Assembly: GCA_015680685.1 (NCBI GenBank)
Contig: MNCI01004933.1
Coordinates: 208,855-261,796, forward strand
Direction of reading: 5' to 3'
DNA from: Gnetum montanum
Taxonomy: Eukaryota > Streptophyta > Gnetopsida > Gnetales > Gnetaceae
DNA length: 52,942 bases
Shown: positions 8,476 to 19,439 of the stretch, one piece after another
How positions within the stretch are numbered: the first letter of the stretch is position 1
Layout: each line of letters begins with the position of its first letter
Notes under the pieces: generated by a model
What the model was told of the DNA's origin: nothing
The model's input: only the letters and a program-made list of their open reading frames with translations
Databases searched by the model: none
Made by a program: the position numbers and the translations under genes

Positions 8476-8693
8476 TGACTGCGTAAATTGTAACAAAAAT
8501 GTAAAGGTGTATAAATGCGTGAAGTAATGCGAAAGCATAACTAACGCGAGTACGATGAAACACGCAAAAATGCAAGGCGTAAACACAAAAAGCAGATATA
8601 GCGAAAAAGTATGTTGAAACAAACAAAAGAAGCTGCTAAACGAGGAGTGTGCTAACTTACACGAAAATAGTGTTACACGCAGAAGACCATTGT
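8476..8693 (-). other. Spacer between E1 protease end and hairpin array
   Basis: Non-coding on the element strand, with scattered TGCGTAA-type words. It contains the GTAAGT at 8655-8660 listed separately. No other structure is seen. Confidence 0.4.
8655..8660 (-). promoter_or_regulatory. Candidate 5' splice site after E1 gag-protease
   Basis: The minus strand reads GTAAGT, a full match to positions +1 to +6 of the plant donor consensus, about 35 nt after the gag-protease stop (TGA 8694-8696). Paired with the acceptor at 3012 it would remove 5,649 nt containing the hairpin array and antisense gene. The exon base before it is T, not G. Confidence 0.35.
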
Positions 8694-9369
8694 TCAATCG
8701 TCGATACGCAATTGTCTCTTGATGGCCTTCACGTTGAGCACTGCGTAAGGGAGAGGAGGTTTGGGGTTTGACTCCTCTACGCTATCATCCAGAAATGGCA
8801 GGTCGGCCCAGGCTAGACCATTGTCCTTGTTGTCGTTTTGTTCAGGGGCTTGGAGATGGGACTGATCGTCAGTTGTTTCGATCTCCGAACCCCGTTCTTC
8901 TTCAATGTTTGTTAACGGTCCTGAGGGTGACCTCGTCGCCGCATATGACAACCTCCCCTCCGGCGTAGGGCAGGTGTATCTCTTGATGTATCGGTGACGA
9001 GACCGCCCTCAGTTGGGCTAACCATGACCTCCCTAAGATTAAGTTGAAGCCGGGCATCTCCTCGACAACTAAGAATGTGGCTTTCGTCGGGAATTGATCC
9101 CCCACCACAAACTCAATACGTACTGTCCCCTTGACTTGAACCCGTGCTCCGTTGAATGATTTCACGCAAGTTGTCGTCGTGGGAGTGATCTGGTCAACCA
9201 ATCCCAACCTATCCATGATGGAATAGGGAACGACGTTGGCAGTTGCACCATCATCCACGTGTACCCTTCGGATCCGGTACTGGCCAACCCGAATGGTAAT
9301 GAACATAGGCTCAATCGTTACTTGACCTTTCTCCGGGTCGTCTTTGACAGACTCCTCAAGAAAGGTCAG
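8694..9369 (-). pseudogene. E1 aspartic protease and C-terminal tail
   Basis: A retropepsin-like domain lies at 9306-8902. The active-site segment is VDDGATANVV (D-D-G-A in place of the common D-T/S-G), followed by the FNLILGRSWLAQ motif near the C-terminus. A single frame change between about 8905 and 8950 is needed to reach the tail (8951-8694). The tail aligns with the E2 tail by GLAWADLPF/NISWSELPF and a final basic KAIKRQL. The protease processes the Gag-Pol polyprotein in intact elements. The TAA/TGA stops and the frame change make it non-functional. Confidence 0.85.
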
Positions 9370-12244
9370 TCAGGTGGGCTTGGGTTGTTCAGCTTCGGAA
9401 GGAAACATGATAGCGTGTATCGCTTCCTCTTCTGCTGGTAGGTTGGCATCCACTGATATGGATGTCAACATGCGTACCATAGCCTTACGGTGTTCTCGAG
9501 AAGTCATCAGTAAGTCGTACAAGCTCAGCGTTGTGTTCTTTTGCTTAAGAGCTTGTTTGACCTGCATGAATGCGTCAAGGAGGTCCTTCTCTCGGCAGGG
9601 TTGTTTATCCCCCTTGTCCTCCTCCATTCGGTCCAAGAGACAGATCTCTCGAGGCGGAGCGGTGTCAGTGGGAGGGCTGTTCCTTTTTCTGCCAAGAGAA
9701 GGTGGCTGCGTTTCTGTACCTTTAGCCTGCTTTTGAGGCATGGACAAAGGCACAGAGGCCAGGGGCTTGGGCTTAGGGAAGCTGAGCGTAGGGTGGTCTT
9801 TTGCTGCGTTAATTGAACTGCCCTCCTCCTTTCTCTTGGAAGGCAATGAATGGTTATGCTGACGAGAGGTCTGCCCCTGCATGAGAGGAGCAGGCCGTGG
9901 TTCTGGCACCCGGATAATGAAGGGTGCTCTAGGCGTGGGCGCAGATGGAGTCGTGGCTTGAGTGCTGTCACGTGACTGAGGGCGTACCTGGGAAGGTGCC
10001 TGTATGATAAAAGGTGGTCATGAGACCCCCCCGGCTGCCGCTGAAGTAGTTGGCCCCCTTTGTGAGTTGGCGGGGACGCGCAAAACAAAAGGCTTCTTTG
10101 GTGGTCCTTTACGCTCAGCGTCCGTACTCACTACAGTGATTGTATAGGGATCATAGTTTGTGTTTAATGGATCCTTATACACATGCAGCGTTTGGTTTTC
10201 TGGACGCGTAGGGTTACTACAGTCTAATTTTAGATGACCTTCATCGATCATGCATTAAATGTCGTCTTTCAACGCCCAGTAGTAATCCGTGTCGTGACCA
10301 CACATCTGGTGGTAGTTACAGAAACGGTCCAGCCTGAAAGATCTTGGAACTGCCAGTTCGTTAGGCAGAGCTAAAGAAGGGTCCTTCAGCAGTTCACAGT
10401 GACGCCTGTGACGCTTCAGGGCTTCCTCGGACACCTTCTTAGGTTGAATGTGTCCTGCCACTAACAGTTGTTTCAGCAGTTCGGAATGCTTCACAGGTAA
10501 AGCCGCATATTTTGAATGATCTTTACACTCAAAATTTGGCTTTGGCTGGGGGGTCTGTTCAGGGGCAGCTGTGGCTTGGTTGGTGTTGGCACCGGCCGTG
10601 GCCTCGGGCGGCTCTGTCGTGGGCAACTTATTATTCTTGTTCTTCGCGCTTTCAGTTAGCGCAGCTACCGTCGTTGTTGCTACCTTGCCTTTGTCCTTGG
10701 CTTTGTTGTGTGCATTTTTATAGGTGACATATGCTGGGTCTTTGCTGGCCTCCGCAGCATCTTGGATGCTTCGGACCTAGGCGAAGGCCTGATGTATATT
10801 GCCAGGGGAAAGATAATACAGCTTAGACTTAATAAATTCGTTGACTGCTCCCTTGAATATAGCCAGTAGATGAGAGTCTGCGATCGGGTCACGGATCTCA
10901 TTCAAGGTAGCATTCCAACGCTGTATAAACCTTTGGACTGGCTCGAGCGGGTCTTGTTTCACCCCCATAAGCTATTCCAACGTGACTTCTAGCTTCAGGT
11001 TGTACTTGAAACAGGTCACAAATTGAGTCAGCAGCTCTTCCAAGGTTGAAATGGAAGAGCGTGGGAGAGCCCTATACCAGTCTAAAGCCTTCCCTATTAA
11101 TGACATCACGAAGACTCGGATTAAAGTGTGAGGCCACTGTTGTAACAACAAAGATTCAGACCTGAAGGTGGCTAGTTGAGTGTTGGGATCCCCCTCTCTA
11201 TTATACTTGGTAAAATGGGGGAGGGACATCCCTGGTGGCAATGACAGCACGGGGACCGCTGGATTGATCGGATCATCCTGGTAGAAGTCCATGATCTGAA
11301 TGGTATCAGATCCAGTGGTCTTGAGGCGTCGAACCTCTTCGGTAAGCGTCTGGATAAGCTGGAAGGCTTGGTCCAGACCTGTTGGCGGAGGTGCCTATGC
11401 AGCAAGTATAGGAGGCTGGACTGGGCGGGCAGCTCCAGGAAGCTGGAAGGTAGGAAGGGGTTGGCTAGCTGCTGGTGGAGCAGGGATTCCTGCAGGGTGG
11501 GGGGCCTGCGAAGACCACCATCCACCGGTCTAAGACGAGAGGTTAACTCCTGCCTGCTGCGCAGGATAATGGTAGGTATATTGAGGAAACACCTGCGAAA
11601 ATTGTGCCACAGGTGCGACCGAAGGCTGTGCACTGTACACTGCAGACGGGTGGTGTTGTGTAGCAGGGTTGATCCATTGACTTGTTGCAGGGTATTGAAC
11701 AAAGATCTGCTGTGGTACGGCCGCGGTGTTTTGCTGAGTTGGTGGGGGCGGGAACATTTGCGCTGAGCGAGTTGTCAGTACAGTGTGAGCTTGTACCTGA
11801 GGGATGAAATGGGGCGCGGAGGTTACCAGGACCACCGTCGGAATACTAACTACCTGTTGGGATGGACCCACCCCCGCGTTATGGTGTGGTTGTTGTCCTT
11901 GCAACCCAGACGACTGCGCGTTGACCTACGGAAAGATAGGGATTTGCGTCTACGCGATTGCGGCTGGGTCAAGAGAGGTTGCCTCTCCGTCGAAAGAAAA
12001 CAATGGATTTATGTGCGTGTGAGGTGTCAGAGTATGGAACAAATGTTCCAAAAAAGCCACAAATTCGTCCTCTGCCTCTTCCCCATGATGGGGTTCCACC
12101 ACAGGTTGTGAAGTCTGGCCTCTGGCCATGACCAACTGTGCTATAAGTTCATGTTGGTGTTCGGTCAAGGGGATTATGTCGTAGGCTATCGGCTTAAAAT
12201 CATAACCCCCTCGGTGGAGCACCTCAAAGTTTCGCTTCGCCTCA
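9370..12244 (-). pseudogene. E1 gag, decayed
   Basis: One reading frame with stops at 9370, 10018, 10255, 10777, 10972, 11395, 11530 and 11950. The N-terminal part has FKPIAYDIIPL; a Pro/Gln-rich region follows. The capsid-like part reads MSLPHFTKYNREGDP, LDWYRALP and FIQRWNATLNEI. A nucleocapsid CCHC-type motif (FCNYHQMCGHDTDYY) has the final Cys replaced by Tyr; E2 keeps it. Gag forms the virus-like particle around the genomic RNA. The first part of the gene is lost in an assembly gap (12245-12406). Confidence 0.87.
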
Positions 12245-12406
12245 NNNNNNNNNNNNNNNNNNNNNNNNNNNNNNNNNNNNNNNNNNNNNNNNNNNNNNNN
12301 NNNNNNNNNNNNNNNNNNNNNNNNNNNNNNNNNNNNNNNNNNNNNNNNNNNNNNNNNNNNNNNNNNNNNNNNNNNNNNNNNNNNNNNNNNNNNNNNNNNN
12401 NNNNNN
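12245..12406. other. Assembly gap (162 N)
   Basis: Falls in the first part of E1 gag. The same interval in E1b (about 15503-15890) is nearly 390 bp, so the gap length probably understates the missing sequence. Confidence 0.95.
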
Positions 12407-12468
12407 TCTATGGTTTAGGGTATGGATCTCTAACAGGGTTACCCGAAATATTCGGATCGGAGCCTGAA

Positions 12469-12487
12469 GGCCCTCCTTCTAGCGCCA
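12469..12487 (-). other. E1 primer-binding site
   Basis: The minus strand begins TGGCGCTAGAAGGAGGG, six bases after the LTR end. E1b and E2 carry the same site with one C-to-T change. I do not assign the tRNA. Confidence 0.8.
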
Positions 12488-12493
12488 GAAAAC

Positions 12494-13777
12494 TGTAGCG
12501 ACGAAAAACGTCGACAGCTAGAAATACCGATCGAGGTTCCAGCGTACACAGTTTTAGCCACGGATCCGCGCGAGGGCTATGCTGGAAAAACGAATCCGCG
12601 GTGCCCTGAACGGTCTTGTCAATCAGACAGGGACTTACGGGTTAGTAAAACAATGCAAAGTGCGTTAAAAGGAAGCGATCTGGTTCGAGGAGTCGTAAAA
12701 CGAGGGGAAAACAATGTAGACGGATTGCAACGGTGATAATGCTAAACACGATGAAAGAAGGTTGACATAAGAGAAGCTCGTAGCTTCAAGATCTGCGCTT
12801 TGACTTAAAAATGTATATTTTGCATGAGAAATTACACTAGGGAATCCCCGATTACAGGATGTAAACAAGCACGAAACAACAAGCAAAACGGTCTAAACAG
12901 AAGTCCGATCTACCTCGTGGGCTAAAGCTGAGATGCAAGGAAGGCCAAGCTTTGACATCTACCGATCAATTGTTTCTGATTGATAGAGTCTCTCCAGCAG
13001 AAACGATTACTCCTGTCACCGGTGCTCAAAGCGAACTGTGCTCTACTTCGGCTGTAAGGTGATAATGTTAACAATTTCCAAAGCATTGTTCTCTGTATCT
13101 CTGCTCCAAAGTGCTAAGTTCTCTGGTGCTCAGAAATATGCTTTTCCTTCTCTGATTTGCCAACCTATGTATCTTTGTCAACTGAGGTATTTATAGGCCG
13201 TGACGCTCCGTGGAAAAGGGCGCAACCCTGATGACGTGGGTCTTGTTGACTTGATCATTTTAAGTCAGACTGTGACTATGCAAAACACGCTCATTTGCGT
13301 GTTGTGCGTGTGAAGAGCAGGTACATGTTGAGCGTGCTTCAATTTGCTTTCAGGCTGCATTACACTCATTCGCGTTGCGTTGCGTGTATGAGCGTAATCT
13401 GGTATAAAAAAAATAAGCTCAGAGTTGTTTTAAGCTCACTACGCAGCTGCGTGTGACAAAGCGTAAACAATGTGCAACTTACACTCACTACGCAGCTGCT
13501 CGTGGCGAAGCGTAAACAATGCTTAACTTTAATGATGACATACGCAATGGTACGCACCGTCGCGTAATGAGGGTAAAAACAAGTTATTCATACGCTGTGA
13601 GAAAAAGTGTCGAACTATTGCACTTCTCCGGCTTTTGGCTATTTTGGAGCTTATTACGCTCATTACGCTGCCATGCGTAATAGAGCGTAAACTTGTCCTT
13701 GAACTAAACTGATGCGTGCTCTTGCTTGAATTGCGAATCTTTTCCTGAGGCCGATTCGTAATTTTCACAGTGTTTCA
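12494..13777 (-). repeat. E1 5' LTR
   Basis: Runs TGAAACAC...TACA on the minus strand (1,284 bp) and aligns end to end with the E1b LTR (15979-17343). It is rich in TTACGC/GCGTAA words in both orientations. It carries a roughly 48-bp duplication near 13436-13523, absent from the E1b LTR, around the palindrome ACGCAGCTGCGT (13441-13452). No gene is seen in it. Confidence 0.9.
13188..13195 (-). promoter_or_regulatory. TATA box of E1 5' LTR
   Basis: TATAAATA on the minus strand. The E1b (16782-16788) and E2 (23042-23049) LTRs have the same feature. Confidence 0.6.
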
Positions 13778-15736
13778 ACGCTCAAAATTTGATTTTGGCT
13801 GAGGGGGCCCTTCAGGGGCAGCTATGTCTTGGCTGGTGGTGGCACTAGCCGTGGTCTCAGGCGATGTCGTGGGTGCCTTCTTGTTCTTGTTCTTTGCACC
13901 TTCAGTCAACACGGCTACTGTCGTTGTCACTGCTTTGCCTTTATCTTTGGCCTTGTTATGTGCGTTTCTGTAGGCAACATACGCCGGGTCTTTGCTGGCC
14001 TCTGCAGCATCTTGGATGCTTCGGACCTGAGTGAAGGCCTGATGTAAATAACCATGGGCAAGATAATACAACTTGGACTTGATAAAGTAGTTGACTACCC
14101 CTTTGAATATCGCCAAAATATGGGAGTCCATGATCGGGTCGTAGATCTCATTCAAAGTAGCATTCCAACGCTGTATAAACTTTTGGACTAGCTCGAGCAG
14201 GTCTTGCTTCACCCCCATAAGCTGATCCAACGTGACTTCCGGTTTCAGGTTGTATTTAAAATGGGTCACAAATTGAGTCAATAGCTGTTCCAAGGTTGAG
14301 ATGGAAGAGCGTGGGAGAGCTCTATACCAGTCTAAAGACTTCCCTGTTAAAGACATCGCGAAGACTCGGATTAGCATGTGCGGCCACTGTTGCAACAACA
14401 AAGACTCAGACCTGAAGGTGGCTAGATGAGTGTTGGGATCCCCCTCCCCATTATACTTGGTAAAATGAGGGAGGGACATCCCTGGTGGCAATGATAGCAT
14501 GGGGACCACTGGACTAATCGAATCATCCTGGTAAAAGTCCATGATCTGAATGGTCTCAGATCCAGTGGCCTTAAGGTGACGAACCTCCTCAGTAAGCGTC
14601 TGGATAAGCTGGAAGGCTTGGTCCAGACCTATCGGCGGAGGTGCCTGTACAGATGGCATAGGAGGTTGGACCGGGTGGGCAGCGCCAGGAAATGGGAAGG
14701 AAGGCAGGGGTCGGCTGGCCATTGGTGGAGCAAGGATCCCCGCAGGCTGGGGGGCCTATGAAGACCACCACCCACCAGTCTGAGACGAGAGGTTAACTCC
14801 CACCTGCTGCATGGGGTAGTGATAGGAATATTGCGGGGCCACTTGTAGAACTTGCGCCGCAGGTGCGACGGAGGGCTATGCACCATACACTGTAGACGGG
14901 TTGTGTTGTGCTACAGGGTTGATCCACTAACTTGTTGCAGGCTGTTGGATGTAGGATTGCGGCTGTACAGCTGTGGCAATTTGTTGAGTTGGAGGGGGTG
15001 GGAATAAAAAAGTTTGCGCCGGACGTGTTGCAGACGTGAGCTGGGGTTGTACGTGGGGGATGAAATGAGGCGCAGTGGTTTCCGGGACCACCAATGGGAT
15101 GCTAAGTATACGCGGTGACGAAATCTCCCCCACGTTATTATGGGGTATTTGTACTTGCAGCCCAGATGGTTGCGCGGTGGCCTGTGGTAGGACCGGAAGA
15201 GGCATCTGCGTGGTCATGGCTGCGTTAAGGGAGGCGGCCTCCCCATTGAGTGGGAATACCGAATTAATGTAGGTTTGGGGGCTCAGGGTGTGGAATGAGT
15301 GCTCGGACTGTGCCGCGAACTCATCTTCTTCCTCCTCTCCATTCTGGGGTTCTACCATAACCTGTACAGCCTAACTTTTGACCATGACCAACTGCGTTAT
15401 GAGCTCATGTTGCTGCTTAGTCAAAGGGATGATGTCATAGGCCATCGGTTTGAAATCGTGGCCCCCTCGGTTGATTATTTCAAAATTTCGCTTCGCTTCG
15501 ATCTCAGCTCGGCTGAGGGCCAGCTTCGTCTGGATCTTGATGCAGATGAAATTGTACTCTTCAGGGGTTACGAGCGTAAAGATGGGTTCTTTCCCCTGAA
15601 GCCTCAGTGATCGATGCGATGGTCCTTGAGATCCCACCGCACTAGGAGCTGGCTTGGTTACGGCGATAGGGTTCACAGATGTGGCACCCAAATCAACAGG
15701 GTCCATGGAAGATGTGATTGTGTAAAGAGAATCCAT
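13778..15736 (-). pseudogene. E1b gag, truncated by the E1 LTR
   Basis: Starts with ATG at 15736. It carries stops after FKPMAYDIIPL...(15371), near 14927 and in the Pro-rich part, then stays open from 14722 to 13775. The capsid-like region has MSLPHFTKYNGEGDP, LDWYRALP and FIQRWNATLNEI, very close to E1. It ends at PPQPKSNFE at the LTR junction, before the CCHC motif. It preserves the gag N-terminus missing from E1. Confidence 0.87.
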
Positions 15737-15953
15737 CGATCAATGGATGATAACTGGAAATTAGATCTAAAAAAAAATGGCTGGCGATAAGATCGCAAAT
15801 AGGCTTTCTACCCTGCTGGATTCCAAAGGAATCGTTACTGAGATCGATCTACACCACACGACGTATCGTAAGCTTCCCTGGAGGTATTACGTTTACGATT
15901 TTGGGTATAGATCACTAACAGGGTTACCCAAAAAGACGGATCAGAACCTAGAC
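15737..15953 (-). other. E1b leader between primer-binding site and gag
   Basis: Non-coding 5' leader. The stretch with GGGTTACCC near 15920 is shared with E1 (about 12437). Nothing else is seen. Confidence 0.6.
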
Positions 15954-15972
15954 GGCCCTCCTTCTAGTGCCA
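15954..15972 (-). other. E1b primer-binding site
   Basis: Same as the E1 site except for one C-to-T change (TGGCACTAG...). Confidence 0.75.
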
Positions 15973-15978
15973 GAAAAC

Positions 15979-17343
15979 TATAATGATGGAAAACGTCAGC
16001 AGTTGGAAATACCAAACGAGATTCCATGTATACAGTTTTAACCATGGATCCGTGCGAGGGCTAAGCTGGAAAAATGAATTCGAGGCGCCCTGAACGGTCT
16101 TGTCGATCAAAAAGGGACTTACGGGTCAGTAAAACGATGGAGATTAAGAATATTTGCGTGGTTCGACCTGGTTCAAGGAATCGTGAAATGAGAGGAAAAC
16201 GACGTGGATAAATCACTACGATGATAATGCTAAACACGCCAAGAGGAGGCTAACAGGAGAAAAACACGTGATTTCAAAGATCTATGCTTTGATTCTGAAA
16301 AGAATGTATGATTTTTGTGTCACGTTACAATGGGAAAGACCCCAATAACTTGATGTGAAAATAAGCACAAAACAACAAGAAAACTGCCCAAACAGAAGTC
16401 TGATCTACCTCGTAGGCCAAAGATGGGATGCAAGGAAGGTCAAGCTCTAACGTCTACCGATCAAATGTTTCTGACTAGTAAAGCCTGTAAACCGGGTAAG
16501 ACGACCTCACGATCCTTGTTCTGCTTCTTTTCTTCGGGTAGTTTCTGCTCAGGACAACAATCGCTAATGGAGAAAGTCGTGTCTTCCCCAAAGGAATGAT
16601 TGCTCTTGTTGCTGAGGCTTAAGCGAACTATGCTATGTTTCTGCTGAAAAGTGGTGGTGTTGACAATTGCCAAAAGGTTTCTCTCTGTTTCTCTGCTCAA
16701 GGTGATAAGTGTTTCCTTGCTCAGAAAATGCTCTTGTCCTTTTGAATTGCCCCCCATTCTTGTATCTTTTTCAACTGGTGCATTTATAGGCTGCGATGTC
16801 CCGTGGAAAAGACGCAACCCTGATGACGTGTATTCCGAACGTTTCGGGTACCGTTGACTTGACCATTTTATGTCAAACTGTGACTACACACAATACGCTC
16901 ATTTGTGTATTGTGCGTATGAAGAGCAGGTGCGTGTTGAGCATGTTGAAACTGTTTTTGGGTTATATTACGCTCATTCGCGTTGTGTTGCGTGTTTGAGC
17001 ATAATCTGACATAAAAACAATAGATGCAAAACTGTCTTATGCTCACTACACAGCCGCACGTAACGAAGCATAAACAATGTCTAGTCTTGATGATGAAATA
17101 CGCTATGATACGCATCATTGCGTAACGAGCGTAAAGACAAGTTATCCTTACGCCGCGAAAAAAAAGTGTCGAACTGTTGTACTTCTCTAGATTTTGCCTT
17201 TTGACTATTTTGGAGCCCATTACGCTCATTACGCTCTCATGCGTAATAGAGCATAAACTTGTCCTTGAACAAAGACGATGCGCGCTCTCGCTTGAATTGC
17301 GAATCTTTGCCTGAGGCCGACTCGTAATTTTCATGGTGTTTCA
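15979..17343 (-). repeat. E1b 5' LTR
   Basis: TGAAACAC start at 17343 on the minus strand; the terminal CA has decayed to TA. Length is 1,365 bp. It contains the same TTACGC/GCGTAA-rich upstream part and a TATA box as E1, but only one copy of the 48-bp segment duplicated in E1. No gene is seen. Confidence 0.88.
16782..16788 (-). promoter_or_regulatory. TATA-like box of E1b LTR
   Basis: TATAAAT on the minus strand, at the position of the E1 TATA box. Confidence 0.5.
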
Positions 17344-18120
17344 ATGCCCAAGGGATACTTTTAGAGATGAGAGCCAAGAAAAAAGGATAGCTGAAGAACA
17401 GAGAAAGTATAGAGAAGTATAATAGGGACCTTTCCATTCATAAAAGGGAAATGTGATTCTATGATTCAATGAAGGAAGCATAACTAAATAAAGTGGTACA
17501 AAGAAAAACCTTGCTAATCCAAAAATCTATTATTGAAATATGAGCTAATGTGGATAACATGTAGGACTCCTTAGATGAGAAGTTCCAAACTATTCTCAAA
17601 ATACTAGAGGAGAAGACAAAGAAAGATAGTAGTAGAGATAGAATGAGATAAAATAATGTAGGCATGGATCATTATCAAAAAAAAGATAAGGTTGTAGTAG
17701 TTGATGAGGTTTTATATTTAGGAATAGATGATGATGAATGTGTCATTTTTCAATATGAACATCTTGATAGATGCTTTCCTATAGTGTCACATCTTCAAGA
17801 ATATGGGATATACACATTGAATTTGAAATTATTAGGAAATAAACTACCTAGGAGATTGCCTTATCCATAAGGAAATTATAGGTAATAGTTCCATCAAACA
17901 CAATATTATCTAATTGAAGCACCATGTTAGCCTTAAGAGAAAAATCAATAGTGGTAAAGCCTAGAGTTGTGGGGGACACCACCATCATGATAGAGATATC
18001 CTTATTGATAGCCAAATACTTATGGATAGTATGTCCAAGAACTTGTATTTCCTTGTGACTCTTCAAGCCACACTCCTTTCACTCATCATTGCTATCCTTC
18101 GGAATATCACTGAACCCTTA
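17344..18120 (+). pseudogene. E3 gag C-terminal region
   Basis: Aligns with E4 32512-33160. ANVDNM...DSLDEKFQTILKILEE matches AKVDDVWSSLDSKIKTVLKIVEE, and CFPIVSHLQEYGIYTLN matches CCPIISHLHESGVYVLN. The first Cys pair of the zinc-knuckle-like motif in E4 is lost here. Several TAG/TAA stops interrupt it, and the stretch beyond 17870 has no readable frame. Confidence 0.7.
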
Positions 18121-18499
18121 CTCCAAGAGTTGCTAATTCCTCTACTTATCCTTGTATCCATCACCTAATCCTACGTCTTATAATACCACATCTTTATTAA
18201 TTGCATCAACATTGCAAGGGGAAATTCCATTATAGCCATAAAAATGAAATGTCACCAACATAGTACACCTATAGTTGAATCATAATTTGAGTGGCTTAGA
18301 GAACAAGCCTTAGAATAGGATTTTCTTTAGTCCAACTAGGTCACAAAAGGTCTTGCAAACATTCTTGGCTAATAACCTTGCATCAGTTGCTTCTAGAATT
18401 ACCATCAAGCCTCCTTCAAATCAAACATCCTTCAATGTATACATTGTCATATTGGGCCATGCAAGTATGGATTAGATCAAGGCTAGATAATTTTCTAGG

Positions 18500-18880
18500 A
18501 AATGATTTGATCCTATGAGTTCCCTCATCTCTTTGGAAATCAAAGGAAATGATCCATGCAAGGCTTTAGTAGATTTGGGTTCTAAGATAAACTTAATTTC
18601 TTAGGCGATGTATAAGATTTGAAAACTACCCTGATTAAAGAAATGTAATATCAAGTTAGATCTTGTGAATCAATTCATCACTATTCCATTAGGATTGATA
18701 GAGGATATTATGACCATCATCTGTGATTGGCCATCCAGAACAAATTTTCTAGTGATCCACATGGAAAATTGCAAAGGGAACTTTCCCATTATCATGGGTA
18801 AGGCTTGGCTTAGTATCATTGATATCAAGATAGGGATTAGAGACCTTTCTTTGAAAATCTCCAAAGAAAATTAGTTTGTG
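18500..18880 (+). pseudogene. E3 aspartic protease
   Basis: The active-site segment is LVDLGSKINLIS (D-L-G-S). It is followed by ITIPLGLIEDI and the FPIIMGKAWLS motif. The pattern (a hydrophobic residue after the active Asp, then a P-G-x-EDI segment) is typical of Athila-type proteases. Two stops follow the active site. Confidence 0.75.
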
Positions 18881-19439
18881 AAGATTAAAAAGAAGTGAGT
18901 GTTGTACATCACATATAGTAATACAATGAGCCAGTGAATGCAAAGAATATGAGCCATGAAAAGAACATCCATCCAAGCATGTAATTAATGTGTTGAAGCA
19001 TCAAATGTTCAAAGGTGCATATATACAGTAGCCAAGAAACAAGAAGATACCTAGTGGCTAACAATAGATAATAGTTTTGATTTTACAATATGCATGTAAC
19101 TAGTGAAGCTCCTCATAAGTTCCTACATACACAACTTGAATGGACTCAAGAAAATTGATAACCAACTCTTCCATAGAAAATAAGGATATAGATTAGGAAA
19201 AGTTGGAAATCCTTAATGATTTTAATTAGAAGTCCCTTGAACTTAAGGATTTATTGGTAACATTAGATTATTTTTTTTAATAATAACATGCCTGTAATAA
19301 GTAATGTCAATCTTGCCTAAGGAAAAACAAATGTCCTAAAAGTAGTGAAAAAATGTTCAATAGTCTTCGCATGGTCACATCATGAGTTGATAGGGATAGA
19401 TCCATGGATATGCCAACATTAGATCTATAAAAACCCCTC
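18881..19439 (+). other. E3 linker between protease and RT
   Basis: A/T-rich and stop-rich; no motif is readable. By position it is the pol linker. Confidence 0.4.

Larger units (their letters stand above)
1..13777 (-). mobile_element. E1: Tat-type Ty3/gypsy LTR retrotransposon, incomplete (3' part beyond the left edge)
   Basis: Read on the minus strand the order is 5' LTR (13777-12494), primer-binding site, gag-protease, hairpin array, an opposite-strand gene, then the RT-RNase H-integrase frame running off the window at base 1. Two RNase H-like domains in pol, the second with its own D/E/D/D residues, are the hallmark of the Tat branch of plant Ty3/gypsy elements. The 3' LTR and left target-site duplication are outside the window. 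The LTR start (13777) abuts the gag of another copy of the same family (E1b), so E1 is read as inserted into E1b. Gag-protease carries about nine in-frame stops and pol four. Confidence 0.9.
13778..17343 (-). mobile_element. E1b: 5' part of a second Tat-type copy, interrupted by E1
   Basis: It consists of LTR 15979-17343, primer-binding site 15954-15972, and gag 15736-13778, cut exactly where the E1 LTR begins (13777). Its remaining 3' part should lie left of E1, outside the window. On its right it abuts E3 gag sequence at 17344 (flanking bases atgcc, the presumed target-site duplication). Confidence 0.85.

Noticed and set aside
9525-10088. Minus-strand 187-codon frame
   Set aside because: A second frame over the Pro-rich end of gag; the gag frame aligns with E2, this one does not.
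12469-12487. Naming the tRNA that primes E1 and E2
   Set aside because: The site does not match a tRNA 3' end I can recall with certainty.
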